Source of the DNA: Symsagittifera roscoffensis
Taxonomy: Eukaryota > Xenacoelomorpha > Acoela > Convolutidae
Length of the DNA: 64,000 nt
Assembly: GCF_963678635.1 (NCBI RefSeq)
Contig: NC_087064.1
Location: 44,437,346 to 44,501,345 of the forward strand
Direction of reading: 5' to 3'
A program made the translations under genes and the position numbers. The notes under the pieces were generated by a model. The model saw nothing but the letters and a program-made list of their open reading frames with translations. It did not search any database and was not told the origin of the DNA. Of this stretch, positions 1-9,657 are shown piece by piece. The number at the start of each line of letters is the position of its first letter. Positions within the stretch are counted from its first letter, which is position 1.

Positions 1-57
1 CACACATATCACATATTACATGCAACTTGGTCTTTGGCCTAACACCCTCTCGCTCAC

Positions 58-711
58 TCAGCCTATACTTAAGTAATATTTCTTATGTAGATACACTTGT
101 ATGTTCGTATCAGAGAATATCACGTGTACAAGCGCGTACAATTCCCGAGGATGCAGTCTTCCTCTATTTGGATCGTACACTGGAAGCGAAAGCTCCTTCA
201 CGTCCATTTCCACAAGGAAGTCCCTCAGCCTCGTCAAAGACAAGACTAGGTTTTCTGGGTCCACGTGCTGCTTCTCTGTCGCCCTCGTTACCAAGAAGCA
301 TAAGTACTTTCCCGGTATCTGCGACACCGCCGGGGGTAAGGCTGCTACGCCCCCTATCCCTGGTCTTTGCTTCCAAAGGAATTCCACGTTTTTGTATTCC
401 CTCTTAAAATCTGCCGCTAGCGCCGTCCTAAAACTCATGTCTGCGGTGATTGCTATCGCACATGTTCTGTTTGTGAGTATGAAATCACTATCTGTTAGTA
501 CTATGTTACTTGAATATTCATTTGGTAAGTTAAAATATGACTCAACTACCCTGCCTATGTCAGGTTTCTTAGGTTCTTCGCCTGTTTCTGCTTCTAAGTT
601 TCCTGTTTCTCTTGCTATTCTCAATTTTTTTATTATCAAGTTTTCAGTGTGGGTAAGTCCTACCCCCACTCCCCGGACAAAAATATCCATCGGCGTCCCC
701 GTCGATCGCAT
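58..711 (-). CDS. Macro-domain-like ORF at the 3' end of the Gypsy element
   Basis: 217 aa from the ATG at 711 to the TGA at 58-60; the same frame is open back to the TAA at 751. Residues about 69-210 resemble the macro-domain family in the short TARG1/OARD1 and Poa1p style. A beta strand and Asp-containing turn (SNIVLTDSDF) lead to an ADMSFRTALAADFKREY segment, where macro domains have a glycine-rich ADP-ribose loop before an FK..Y helix. GIGGVAAL, YLCFLVTRATEK and a helix follow, then LSLPVYDPNRGRLHPREL where active members carry a MPRIGCGL-type loop. The order and spacing fit well, but the glycines of both ligand loops are largely missing, so ADP-ribose hydrolysis is doubtful. It sits where some Gypsy elements carry env or accessory ORFs. 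Family assignment is by eye only. Confidence 0.6.
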   Translation of the reverse strand: MRSTGTPMDIFVRGVGVGLTHTENLIIKKLRIARETGNLEAETGEEPKKPDIGRVVESYFNLPNEYSSNIVLTDSDFILTNRTCAIAITADMSFRTALAADFKREYKNVEFLWKQRPGIGGVAALPPAVSQIPGKYLCFLVTRATEKQHVDPENLVLSLTRLRDFLVEMDVKELSLPVYDPNRGRLHPRELYALVHVIFSDTNIQVYLHKKYYLSIG

Positions 712-750
712 ACCGGGTATTAAGTCAAGATTAGAAGCTGGAATGAGAAG

Positions 751-1791
751 TTATCCTTCCTGGGCAGCCCAGGAAGGATCATCTCGTTCGGTCTTAATGT
801 ATTTCGCGCTTTCGCGATCAACGTCTTGAATCGTAACGCTGGTCTTTTTAGGGTCTGATGTCATTTCGTTCAGCCACTCTAAGACACGCAGGTTCGTCAG
901 GTCTTGTTCATTTGACTGCTGTTGCTCATCGTCGAACTCCACCTCGGGTTTCGACCAGTCGTCAACCCACTCATCGTTGTGATCATCGACTATGTCAATG
1001 TCCTGTGACACGGTTATTTCCTCTAAACCCACTACTTCCTCCACTATTTTCTTTAGATCTATCCTATCCACTACAAAGTCGTCACCGTAAGGATTGTATT
1101 TCTTTCTTAGTCTCGTCCCGTCTTTCTGACGAGTCTGCATCGTGAACGGAAGATCTGGTTCCATGTTCTTGGGAACCTCTGTCTGTTCGGAATCCTGCCA
1201 ATCTTCCTCTGCGTAGGGCAAGGTTTCATCGTCCGCTTCGATCTGTTCGTTTGGATCCAGGTCCAATGGTGTATCCGTACCTTCCTCTACGACTTCGTTT
1301 CCATCGTTCTTCTCCCTGGTGCCTTTTTCATTGACCTCACAAGCAGGATCCATCATTAGATAATCCCCTTCTTCCATGTCTGCAGGTATACACCAGTCTT
1401 CTGTCGATGGATTGTGTGGCTTGATGTTCTCGTAGTGGGCGGCTCGGCCAGTACTCAGTCTATAAAAGCGTCCCTCTTGGTGCACCTCTGTAATCATGAA
1501 GGGTCCCCTCCACTTCTTCAGAAGCTTTTTTGTCCCTTTCGGTGGTATAACGTTCTGAAATACCCATACGTAGTCTCCCACCGAGTAAGCCTTTGCACCA
1601 GCTGCTTTCTTGTCGAATCTTTTCCTCTGCCTTGCCTGTGCCTGCTGAGTGTTTCGTCTACACAAGTCGTTCAACTCCTGTTGGCGTCTGATCACATCCC
1701 TCACGTAGACCTGTGGGGATGTTTTCTTTCCCTCATACTCTGGGTAGAAGAATGTCAAGGGTAAAGACTTCTCGTGTCCCGTCAGCATCAT
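751..1791 (-). CDS. Integrase C-terminal (GPY/F-like) region with acidic tail
   Basis: 346 aa that continue the integrase after the frame change near 1,845. The first part is a basic helix (QARQRKRFDKKAAGAK) followed by a small beta domain with WRGPFMITEVHQEGRFY, the GPY/F-type module that ends many Gypsy integrases. The last 200 residues are very acidic and of unknown function. The frame ends with a TAA at 751-753, at the 3' foot of a perfect 27-bp palindrome. The same reading frame continues open past that stop into the macro-like ORF, so the two may once have been one protein, or may be linked by stop readthrough. That last point is inference. Confidence 0.8.
   Translation of the reverse strand: MMLTGHEKSLPLTFFYPEYEGKKTSPQVYVRDVIRRQQELNDLCRRNTQQAQARQRKRFDKKAAGAKAYSVGDYVWVFQNVIPPKGTKKLLKKWRGPFMITEVHQEGRFYRLSTGRAAHYENIKPHNPSTEDWCIPADMEEGDYLMMDPACEVNEKGTREKNDGNEVVEEGTDTPLDLDPNEQIEADDETLPYAEEDWQDSEQTEVPKNMEPDLPFTMQTRQKDGTRLRKKYNPYGDDFVVDRIDLKKIVEEVVGLEEITVSQDIDIVDDHNDEWVDDWSKPEVEFDDEQQQSNEQDLTNLRVLEWLNEMTSDPKKTSVTIQDVDRESAKYIKTERDDPSWAAQEG
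753..779. repeat. Perfect 27-bp palindrome at the stop codon between two Gypsy ORFs
   Basis: ATCCTTCCTGGGC, one spacer base, then its exact reverse complement: 13-bp arms without a mismatch. On the coding (minus) strand the 3' arm runs into the TAA stop (751-753). The palindrome is inside the reading frame and encodes the last residues before the stop (DPSWAAQEG). Confidence 0.9.
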
Positions 1792-1828
1792 GTGTGGACT
1801 GACTCCAGTGGTGGAGTGTTGCGTGCTA

Positions 1829-3547
1829 TTATAAGCTCCCTCCCATCACCTGTGGAAGGTATCTGTCCCAATCGGTCATGTACCTGGAACAATATACCCT
1901 AAGCATCGACACTAACGTCCTATTCTGTCTTTCCACTAAGCCATTCGTCTGCGGGTGGTATGTCGTGGAGTGAGCCTGAGCGACCTGTGAGCGTCTCATA
2001 AGCTCTTTCGTAAGCTCTCCTACGAAAGCTGTTCCATTGTCCGATTGAAACGTCATTGGACAACCATGTCTTGCTATCCATGTATTAATCAGGTGGTCGC
2101 ATGTCTCTTCCGCCGAGGCAGTTATGCAGGGCACGGCCTCTGCATACTTCGTAAAATGATCTATCATTACCAGTACCTGGTTGTAACCATTGTCTGTCAT
2201 GCATATCTTTTGGTGATCTATTTGCACCACCTCGTTGAATTCAGACGACTCAATCGATTGTAAAGGAAATCGCAACTTCCTAGGATCCTTGACCTGTTGG
2301 CATGACAGACATGCTGTCACCCATTTCTCGCATGCCTTTTTCATCCCAGGCCACTCAAAGCGCTTCAGGATCCTCTGATATACTTTGTCGATCCCCTGAT
2401 GGCCCATTTGATCATGTGACCTGAATAATAGTTCTGTCTGATAGAGTTGCGGTAATACTATCGCGTTATACTTGTACAGCACTCTGTCTTCCTCCCTTCT
2501 TTTGCAAGCCACAATTCCGTCCTTGTTCAAATATAACCTCCCTTCCTTCTGCATGAAGTATTGTCTCAGGATGCGATAACTATCTTCCTCTAGGTCCCCT
2601 TTATCCGGAGAACCATTCTCGATCCACCTTTTCAGGTTGCTTGTCATGCGATCATTTCTCTGCGCCCTCAGAAGGTCCGAGAGTCTGTATCTCGCCTTCA
2701 AGTATGTCTTCATGACCCTCATGTGACTATTCAGCTCGTTGGGTTGATGTGTGTCTTCTTCCATCTTAACGCACCAAATCTTCGCCAACGGTTGTGTTTC
2801 TTGTTCAAGCGGCAGAAGATCAGTCCTGATTACCGCTTTCTGCGGCAATAGGCTTATCGAGCGTTTCGATACCGCTATTGTCTCCAAGTCATCCGCTGCG
2901 TTGTCAAAAACTCTTTCGCTCGGTATCAGGTAGCGATCGCTGTCCGGATCCTGGTACACCTCTCTGTCCAGGTCTCTCGCCCGAGTTTCCACTAGTAGCG
3001 TGTGTATCGCCAGTTCTGACAGTTCTGATCCCGAGGTCGAATCCCTGTCTGAATAGGTGTTCATTCTTGAGCTTTCTGAATTATCATCCGACGAAGGTGT
3101 TGTGCTGGAGACTGCACGCTCCTCCAGGTCATGTCTGTACTTTCTTCGCATCCATCTGAACTCCCCGGACAAAACCTTGTTCTCTAGGTCCTGTTTCTCA
3201 TCAGGAATTTTCTCGTCTATATCGGACTCCCCGGACAAATTTTCTTGTCCCGGGTGTTGATCTTGTGATCTTTGATCTTTCTCTTTATCCTTCTCCCCGG
3301 ACAAATAGTCTTGCAGCCGATTTTGTTTTACAACTTCACCCTCTTTCTCCCGGTCCATAAAGGTGACAGTTTTCTTTTGCTTGCCGCTCTCCTGTTCTTT
3401 CTGTCCGTAAGAAGTACTGGTTAAAATCTCTTGGGGTATTGAGGATACTAGTTGCTGAACTATTGTCCTACAATCCCTCTCGTTCTCTTCGTGTTGTCGT
3501 CTGGACGGCATGATCTTTACTTTCTCCCTGACTGTTAGCGATGCCAC
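1829..3547 (-). CDS. Integrase-bearing part of the Gypsy polyprotein (different frame)
   Basis: About 570 codons open. The first codon of the open stretch is GTG; the first ATG is ten codons later, so this is probably a continuation of the pol frame after a shift, not a separately started protein. Residues about 1-290 are acidic, Ser-rich and of unknown role; within them LSGE occurs three times. Residues about 375-425 hold an HHCC-type zinc-binding region (GHQGIDKVYQRI then CLSCQQVKD). The integrase core follows with Asp in QIDHQKI near 440, Asp in FQSDNGTAF near 502, and Glu in NGLVERQNRT near 537. The frame then closes at 1,829 within a G-rich stretch where one extra base displaces the conserved end of the core. 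Confidence 0.9.
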   Translation of the reverse strand: MASLTVREKVKIMPSRRQHEENERDCRTIVQQLVSSIPQEILTSTSYGQKEQESGKQKKTVTFMDREKEGEVVKQNRLQDYLSGEKDKEKDQRSQDQHPGQENLSGESDIDEKIPDEKQDLENKVLSGEFRWMRRKYRHDLEERAVSSTTPSSDDNSESSRMNTYSDRDSTSGSELSELAIHTLLVETRARDLDREVYQDPDSDRYLIPSERVFDNAADDLETIAVSKRSISLLPQKAVIRTDLLPLEQETQPLAKIWCVKMEEDTHQPNELNSHMRVMKTYLKARYRLSDLLRAQRNDRMTSNLKRWIENGSPDKGDLEEDSYRILRQYFMQKEGRLYLNKDGIVACKRREEDRVLYKYNAIVLPQLYQTELLFRSHDQMGHQGIDKVYQRILKRFEWPGMKKACEKWVTACLSCQQVKDPRKLRFPLQSIESSEFNEVVQIDHQKICMTDNGYNQVLVMIDHFTKYAEAVPCITASAEETCDHLINTWIARHGCPMTFQSDNGTAFVGELTKELMRRSQVAQAHSTTYHPQTNGLVERQNRTLVSMLRVYCSRYMTDWDRYLPQVMGGSL

Positions 3548-6500
3548 TGCTGCCGTCCACTGGGGTCATCTCTGGTCACTTCTCTTTCTAACAATCCACC
3601 CAGCATCCGCATCACTTGTGGTGTGACTTGCACCGTTTTATCCAGTAATGAGAGGCTGTTTATATTCATGCGAGAGAGTTCTTGCTGGACCAGGTTCGAG
3701 CGCAGCAGCAAATCCAACGGGATCGGGTCCTCCTTTGACAGGATCTTTATCTCGGCTGCTTTCTCTACAGGTAACTCCGGATGTCCTGGAATTGGATGTC
3801 CAGACTTATCCAACCATCTCGTTAAGGGAAGCGCTTCATAAGTTTCTTTATCTAGAAACGAGAATCCCTCCTTTATTTCCGCCTGACTGGCTTGCTTCTG
3901 CTCCAACCTTTCATAGAACTCAGTTTTCTTGCTGAGGCTATCGGCATTCTGGTGTTTATCGCGCATCCTATGCTCGATTATCATATGGTAGCCATCCAAT
4001 CTTACTATCCATCTACCAATATAACTCTGATCCATCGAGTAGGTTTTCAACCAGGATAACGCTCTGTTTTCCACGCGTAACTTGAAGGGCGCGCTCCCCA
4101 AGTATGCACGGTACTTCTCCACGAAGGTGACTACTGCAAACATTTCTGCTTTCGGTGCGCCATATTTCATCTCTGTGTCACTCAAGACTTTGCTGCCGTA
4201 TGCAATGGGACGGAGAACTGTTCTTCCGTTCCATTCTTGCTCTTGATGCAAGATTCCTGAGATGGCCACCACCGATGCGTCTGTGTCGAGAACATACATG
4301 CCCTTTTCTGTTGGCATGCCCAGCACTGGCGCTTCGCACAGTTCCCGCTTTATGTTCTCGAAAGCAACCTGTGCCTCATCGTTCCATTCGAACTTTTTCC
4401 CTTTGTTGCGCATCAGCTTCTGCATCGGATACACTTTGTCTGCATATCCTTTGATAAATTCACGGTAATAATTGGCAAACCCCAGGAAGCTCATTAGCTG
4501 TGTGTCCATCCTCGGAGCCTTCCATGTCAGCACAGCCTCTACTGCTTCCGGATCTGGCCTCACACCATGCCTGTCCACCATTCTTCCCAGGTACTTGATC
4601 GAATCCCTCAGGATTTCACATTTTGATGGTTTGCATTTCAAGCCTGCTCTTTTCATACATCCGAAGACCTCATCGAGCCGATCAATGTGATCCTCCAGGG
4701 TCGGTGTCGCTATGACTACGTCATCCACGTAGCACATCAAGAGATTCCCGTACTTTTTGGTCACTCCTGTCAAAGCCTGAGCCATCAGCCTTTGAAAAGT
4801 TGCTGTTGCATTGCATAAGCCGAAGGGCATCCTCTTCCACTGGTACAACCCCAATTCGCACGCGAAACCGGTTTTTTCCCTATCCTTTTCCCGCAAAGGA
4901 ACCTGCCAGAAGGCAGAACCCAAGTCCAATGTGGTGAAGAACTTTGCATCACCAAGCTTAGAGAGGCTCTCGTCTATTCGCGGTATCGGGTACGCATCTT
5001 TAATCGTTACCGCGTTCAAGTAACGAAAGTCGCAACAAAATCTAAGCTGCCCCCCTTTCTTTTTCGCCATGACTACCCCGCAAGCCCACGGCGATTTCGA
5101 GGGTTCTATCATGTCGTATTCAAGCAACATTTCTATTTCCGCTCGGCACGCTTCCGATTTATGTGGCGTCATTCGCCTTGCGCCTTCCCTATGGGGGACG
5201 GCGCCTTCTTCTAGTTCGATTTCGTGTTCGACGAAATTACAGCAACCGATATCCGCCTTATGTTTTGAAAATACATCAGCGTTCCGATTTAGGAGGTCCC
5301 GCAATTTTTCGAAATCTCCCTCACCTATTTTCCCTTTTAAATGTTCTATCTCTGGCAAAACCGGTTTGTCAGATTCTAATTCATTTGACGAGGGGCGTTC
5401 CGGAAAATTCGAGCAGCTTGATAAGCCGTCGTCCGTTTCGGATTTCATTGAAAACAATTTACGAATAGATTTTAATTCATCAATCCTCTTTAAAATTTTA
5501 TCTTTATTGGCATGATAAGGACAGTCTTTCACACTATATTTCTTCAAGTTTTGTGTCTCTTCATAGTCGGTCCTCATCGGCAATGCGTAACCAAGCTTCT
5601 TTCCACGCTGGATTGAAACCGTGGTGTCCAGTGTGTTCAACAACACACTGACACACAGTCCGTTTCGCGTTACCGAGAAGCTCCGGCCTAAAATCACCGA
5701 ACTCTGACTATTTGGATTCGGTACTAAGCAAACCTGTTTGCTATCACTTAACGAATTTAAATTTCTCATTCTAAAAATTGCTACTACAGCTTGTCCTGGT
5801 TGTAACTTTACTTTTCTGTCCAAAAAAACTGGTACCTTATTTTCATCTGTTATTATCCTATTAATTGGTCTCTTAACATACTTTCGGTCCGGGTTTCTAA
5901 TCCGTATTAGACCGTTGTTCAAGTCAATCATCACATCAAAATTCCTGACAAAATCTCTGCCCAAGATGAATTGGTCGGCGTCGTCCAGATTCTCTACCAC
6001 CAGGAAGCTCATCCAAAGGTTCCGTCCTCCCATGTGAAGGACCGTCACCGGTGTTCTTCCGGCTACGTAGATAGCTCCTCGATTTGCAGCGGCTAGTCGG
6101 AGATTCGTAGGAATCAGATCTTCCCGCGTGAAGCCCATTCTCTCCCAGGTTTTTATCGGCATCACACTCACCACCGCGCCTGTGTCCAGAAGCCCTGTGA
6201 CTCCGATTTTTGTTCCGTTGGTGTCAAGCAGGTGTGCTGTCACATCTGCTTCATATCCAATATGTACCGCGTCTTGTTCCATCATGGCGTCATGGCCTAT
6301 CCTGCGGACTTTGAGTTCCTCTTCACCCAAATAGATCTGCCCCATTTGGTCATCATCTGTTGTTATGTAAGTCCTGGTGTAGATGCTGATTCCATCCACG
6401 TTCAGCATTATTTGATACGGCCCATAGACCTCCAAGTAGCGTCCATGAAGTTTCTTCATGCGAGGGCCACCCGTCGTTAGTAGTGCTCGCACAGCTCTCG

Positions 6501-9500
6501 ACTCAGTGCGTGGCTCCACCTGCCTCAGATAATCTGCATATGTGTCCAAATGCATTAAAGTGAACTCTGATGGTTCACTCAAATTTCTTATTACCTGGTG
6601 TCCAGCCACTGAGATTATCGACTGTATCTTCTTTCCCTGCGGCGCCATGCCGAACCTCTTACCGGAGATCACTTTAAGTTTCATATCTAAACTGCTTGGT
6701 GTTTTCGTCTCTTCGAACTCCGTTGCCTCGAAGGTATTCAGTTGCTCCTGAAGCTTTTCATTTTCCAGTTCAAGTTTCACTTTTTGTTCGATCTCTTTCG
6801 TCACCAATTCCTGCTGTACTCTATTTAAAGCATCCTTTGCGGCTGCCTTATAATCGATCTTGAAGTCATCGGCCGCAGTTGCTGGTTCCGGTTCACGTGC
6901 CTCTTCTGTTACTGCTTGCATTTTCTTTGCCGCCAGCTCTTGAGGTTTGTCCTTCCTGCGTGCCTCTGCTTCGCTCAAAAGTCGAGCCTTGCTTGCTTTC
7001 ACTCCTGACAAAGCTTCTTCATGCCTTGGATGCTTGATGTCTGCCACTGCATCCCAGAATTGCGGACAATCTGTTTTAAAATGACCTTCCAAGTTACAAA
7101 AGAAACACCTCGGGCCAAATTTCGCAATTACTCCTCTCATGAAATCCTCATGATCCAACTCTGACGCATCTTCGTCCTCGAGGCTAAAGCCTATTGCTTT
7201 CATGCCTTGTTTGTAAGCTGGACATGCTGACACATGATGGTCTGTTGAACTGCAATTAGCACAAGAACGTCTCTTGTCCATATCATCCCTCGGTTTGTAC
7301 CAGTTGTTCACTTGGTTTGCTGGTCCGTTGTTAAACTTGCCATAATTGTTCTTATAATATCCAGATCTCGAAGGAGGTTTCAACAAAAGATATTCTTTTG
7401 ACTTGAGCCTCAACTCCTCCGGTGTTGGCGCATTAGTTGATAGTGGTGTGTAATGCGTTGCTAGCATCGTACGAAGTTCATCATTTTTCACGCCATCGAT
7501 GAATTTTGAGGCTACGGCCAGGTTCATCCTTCGGTTTGACTCATCCGGTTGGCTGCGTCTTCTCAGCATTTCCAAATCATCGAGAAACTTGTCTATTGTT
7601 TCATCTTCTCGTTGCCTCCGTTTCTCGAAGCGCATCATCGCCTGGTGCCCCTGCACCCCTGATCCGAAACGGTTTAACAAGATTTCGAAGATTTTCTCAG
7701 CAGTGTCACGTTGATACTGTTTCTTAGCCATGACACAGTTCAGGGCTGTCCCTTCTAAGTTGCTGGTGAGCGCGCTGCATTCCTGTCTCTCCGACAAGTC
7801 CTCTTCCTCGAAATGCAGCTTCATTACCTCTATCCAGGTATCAATACAGCCATCAGATTCGTCCTTGTAGCATCTTGGCTTCTTAAAGACTCTTCTGGAC
7901 TTTTCACTGCGTTCATTGGTTCTAGATAACCGCGTCACGAATGTCTCCAAAGACCTGTTCAGGGGTTCAAATGCTGTGGCCATTGCCGTAGCATCCCTTG
8001 AGTGTCCCGCTTGAGTGTCCTCACACCTTGTCGAAGGCTCTGTGTGCGGTGCATCCCTGCAATCCGAATCACCATGAGCGTTTCCCGCTTGGCCCATGTG
8101 ACTCCTCCTCGGGCTTGTATGCCCCATGTTGCCAGAATCGCTTCTCCCAGTCGCATGTGTGCTTTGCGTTGGTCGTTCGTTCGAGGTTTGTCTGTTCCCC
8201 GTTGAACTCGCTCTACTGTTCGGGCCCCATGCTGTATTACTCCTTGTGGCATAGCCTGATGAACTGCCCCTGCCTCTAGTGGATCCATATGTCTTCCTCC
8301 TTTCATTGAAGTTCACCCTCGGTTCCCTGCTGGGACCTCCCGAGTTCGGCTCTCCTTCTTTTGGTCCACTCTTGCTGCTTAGTAGCCCGTCCAACCTATC
8401 CATGATAGCCTGCGTTCGCCTCTCCATCATCGCGTCTATCTTTGTGTCAAGAGACCCAAGAGACTGCTCTTGCTGAATTCTTAACTTCTCCATGTCGGCT
8501 CTTAAGCGTAACTCCCTCTGTTCCGCCTCTCTTGTCATTCGCGACAAGAACCTCGTCATATGTTCGTCCGTTCTTTCTTTCAAGCGTTTTTCGCTTCTGC
8601 CTACTTCTTGTCTGTTGCGGTTTATTTCTTCCCGCAGACTTTCTCTTTCAATGTGAACTGCTCTTTCCAGTTCACTCATCCTTATCGACATCTGTTCATT
8701 TTGTTCTCCTAAACTGCCCACTATGTTGTTTAAGGCTTCCTCTAGTGCTGCCCCGTTATCCATGAGTGGCGTCACTAATGGTGGTGTAACTCTGTCGGTC
8801 CCAGGTAGCTTCGTGCTGGTCGAGATCCGGGCCTTGACTCTCTGTCTTGACGTCTTTTCATTATCTATTTCAGGATCCGCTAACGCGTTGCCTAGCCCTC
8901 TGGTTCTACTCTCTCCAGTTTGTGGCTCTGAACTTGTCCTAATCGCGAAGTCTTTTGACTGGCCTGGTGTGTTTGCCTCTTTGCTTATCGTTGTCACTAC
9001 ACCAAATTTGTCCATGGTTCCCGTCTCTCTTCCGACGTATGCTTCGTTCTCCTGGATCGAACTGTTGAGGCTGACCTGAGATTCAAAGTCCCCTTGCTCC
9101 TCTTCATCCTCTTCCTCCTGGGACTCACCATCGTTTCCTGCTCCTCCTCCCATGCTGAATGGAAAGATGTTTCCGAAGGTGTTCTTCATTCTTTCTGAGA
9201 ACGATGATGAGGTTGTTTGTTTTCCAGTTCCGCTTGCCATCATAGTGTTGTCTGTCGGAGATCTTCTAGTTACCGTTACTTCAGTTGAGATGTCGGACAG
9301 TTCCGACATCTCCTCTCGATCCAACGTCCCGGTGGAAGTGGCAAAATCATGGCCTTGTTCTACCGGAGTAGATTCACTCGCCAGCCTTCTGCCTCTCCCT
9401 TCCAGTCCATTTACTCCCTGGTTGACGTTCATGGTATGGTCCGTATTGACCTCCACTTCTAACAGTTCTCTTCGCTCTTCTGAGGTCTTTTGACTTCTCG

Positions 9501-9657
9501 TTTCAACCCTTCTGCCTGAAACCGTCCCCTCTTTATCGGACCGGGTTCGCTTGATCCAATCCACAAAAGGATCGGTCATCGTTTTTCTTTGCTTTTCAGG
9601 TATGAATTTCCTAGAGCTATTACCTCGTTTTGGTATCCTTGACTTGTCTAAACTCAT
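3535..9657 (-). CDS. Gag-protease-reverse transcriptase-RNase H polyprotein of the Gypsy element
   Basis: 2,040 aa in one frame. The ATG at 9,657 is preceded two codons earlier by an in-frame TAA, so the start is well placed. Residues about 1-310 are polar and Ser/Thr-rich. About 320-415 is a charged coiled coil. About 560-760 is a gag capsid-like region. Two zinc knuckles follow: one near residue 798 (CANCSSTDHHVSAC) and one near 849 (CFFCNLEGHFKTDC). The protease active-site triplet lies in LLDTGAVVS near 1,157. RT carries LDLGSAFWQVP and the catalytic YVDD near 1,640. RNase H starts around LDTDAS near 1,787. The frame ends just before the integrase, which is read in another frame that overlaps by 13 nt. 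Either a programmed frameshift or a mutation would be needed to join them. Confidence 0.93.
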   Translation of the reverse strand: MSLDKSRIPKRGNSSRKFIPEKQRKTMTDPFVDWIKRTRSDKEGTVSGRRVETRSQKTSEERRELLEVEVNTDHTMNVNQGVNGLEGRGRRLASESTPVEQGHDFATSTGTLDREEMSELSDISTEVTVTRRSPTDNTMMASGTGKQTTSSSFSERMKNTFGNIFPFSMGGGAGNDGESQEEEDEEEQGDFESQVSLNSSIQENEAYVGRETGTMDKFGVVTTISKEANTPGQSKDFAIRTSSEPQTGESRTRGLGNALADPEIDNEKTSRQRVKARISTSTKLPGTDRVTPPLVTPLMDNGAALEEALNNIVGSLGEQNEQMSIRMSELERAVHIERESLREEINRNRQEVGRSEKRLKERTDEHMTRFLSRMTREAEQRELRLRADMEKLRIQQEQSLGSLDTKIDAMMERRTQAIMDRLDGLLSSKSGPKEGEPNSGGPSREPRVNFNERRKTYGSTRGRGSSSGYATRSNTAWGPNSRASSTGNRQTSNERPTQSTHATGRSDSGNMGHTSPRRSHMGQAGNAHGDSDCRDAPHTEPSTRCEDTQAGHSRDATAMATAFEPLNRSLETFVTRLSRTNERSEKSRRVFKKPRCYKDESDGCIDTWIEVMKLHFEEEDLSERQECSALTSNLEGTALNCVMAKKQYQRDTAEKIFEILLNRFGSGVQGHQAMMRFEKRRQREDETIDKFLDDLEMLRRRSQPDESNRRMNLAVASKFIDGVKNDELRTMLATHYTPLSTNAPTPEELRLKSKEYLLLKPPSRSGYYKNNYGKFNNGPANQVNNWYKPRDDMDKRRSCANCSSTDHHVSACPAYKQGMKAIGFSLEDEDASELDHEDFMRGVIAKFGPRCFFCNLEGHFKTDCPQFWDAVADIKHPRHEEALSGVKASKARLLSEAEARRKDKPQELAAKKMQAVTEEAREPEPATAADDFKIDYKAAAKDALNRVQQELVTKEIEQKVKLELENEKLQEQLNTFEATEFEETKTPSSLDMKLKVISGKRFGMAPQGKKIQSIISVAGHQVIRNLSEPSEFTLMHLDTYADYLRQVEPRTESRAVRALLTTGGPRMKKLHGRYLEVYGPYQIMLNVDGISIYTRTYITTDDDQMGQIYLGEEELKVRRIGHDAMMEQDAVHIGYEADVTAHLLDTNGTKIGVTGLLDTGAVVSVMPIKTWERMGFTREDLIPTNLRLAAANRGAIYVAGRTPVTVLHMGGRNLWMSFLVVENLDDADQFILGRDFVRNFDVMIDLNNGLIRIRNPDRKYVKRPINRIITDENKVPVFLDRKVKLQPGQAVVAIFRMRNLNSLSDSKQVCLVPNPNSQSSVILGRSFSVTRNGLCVSVLLNTLDTTVSIQRGKKLGYALPMRTDYEETQNLKKYSVKDCPYHANKDKILKRIDELKSIRKLFSMKSETDDGLSSCSNFPERPSSNELESDKPVLPEIEHLKGKIGEGDFEKLRDLLNRNADVFSKHKADIGCCNFVEHEIELEEGAVPHREGARRMTPHKSEACRAEIEMLLEYDMIEPSKSPWACGVVMAKKKGGQLRFCCDFRYLNAVTIKDAYPIPRIDESLSKLGDAKFFTTLDLGSAFWQVPLREKDREKTGFACELGLYQWKRMPFGLCNATATFQRLMAQALTGVTKKYGNLLMCYVDDVVIATPTLEDHIDRLDEVFGCMKRAGLKCKPSKCEILRDSIKYLGRMVDRHGVRPDPEAVEAVLTWKAPRMDTQLMSFLGFANYYREFIKGYADKVYPMQKLMRNKGKKFEWNDEAQVAFENIKRELCEAPVLGMPTEKGMYVLDTDASVVAISGILHQEQEWNGRTVLRPIAYGSKVLSDTEMKYGAPKAEMFAVVTFVEKYRAYLGSAPFKLRVENRALSWLKTYSMDQSYIGRWIVRLDGYHMIIEHRMRDKHQNADSLSKKTEFYERLEQKQASQAEIKEGFSFLDKETYEALPLTRWLDKSGHPIPGHPELPVEKAAEIKILSKEDPIPLDLLLRSNLVQQELSRMNINSLSLLDKTVQVTPQVMRMLGGLLEREVTRDDPSGRQQWHR

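Noticed and set aside
1-57. A defined 3' LTR of the Gypsy element
   Set aside because: Only about 44 bases are available and no matching copy was found upstream of gag, so the boundary cannot be confirmed.
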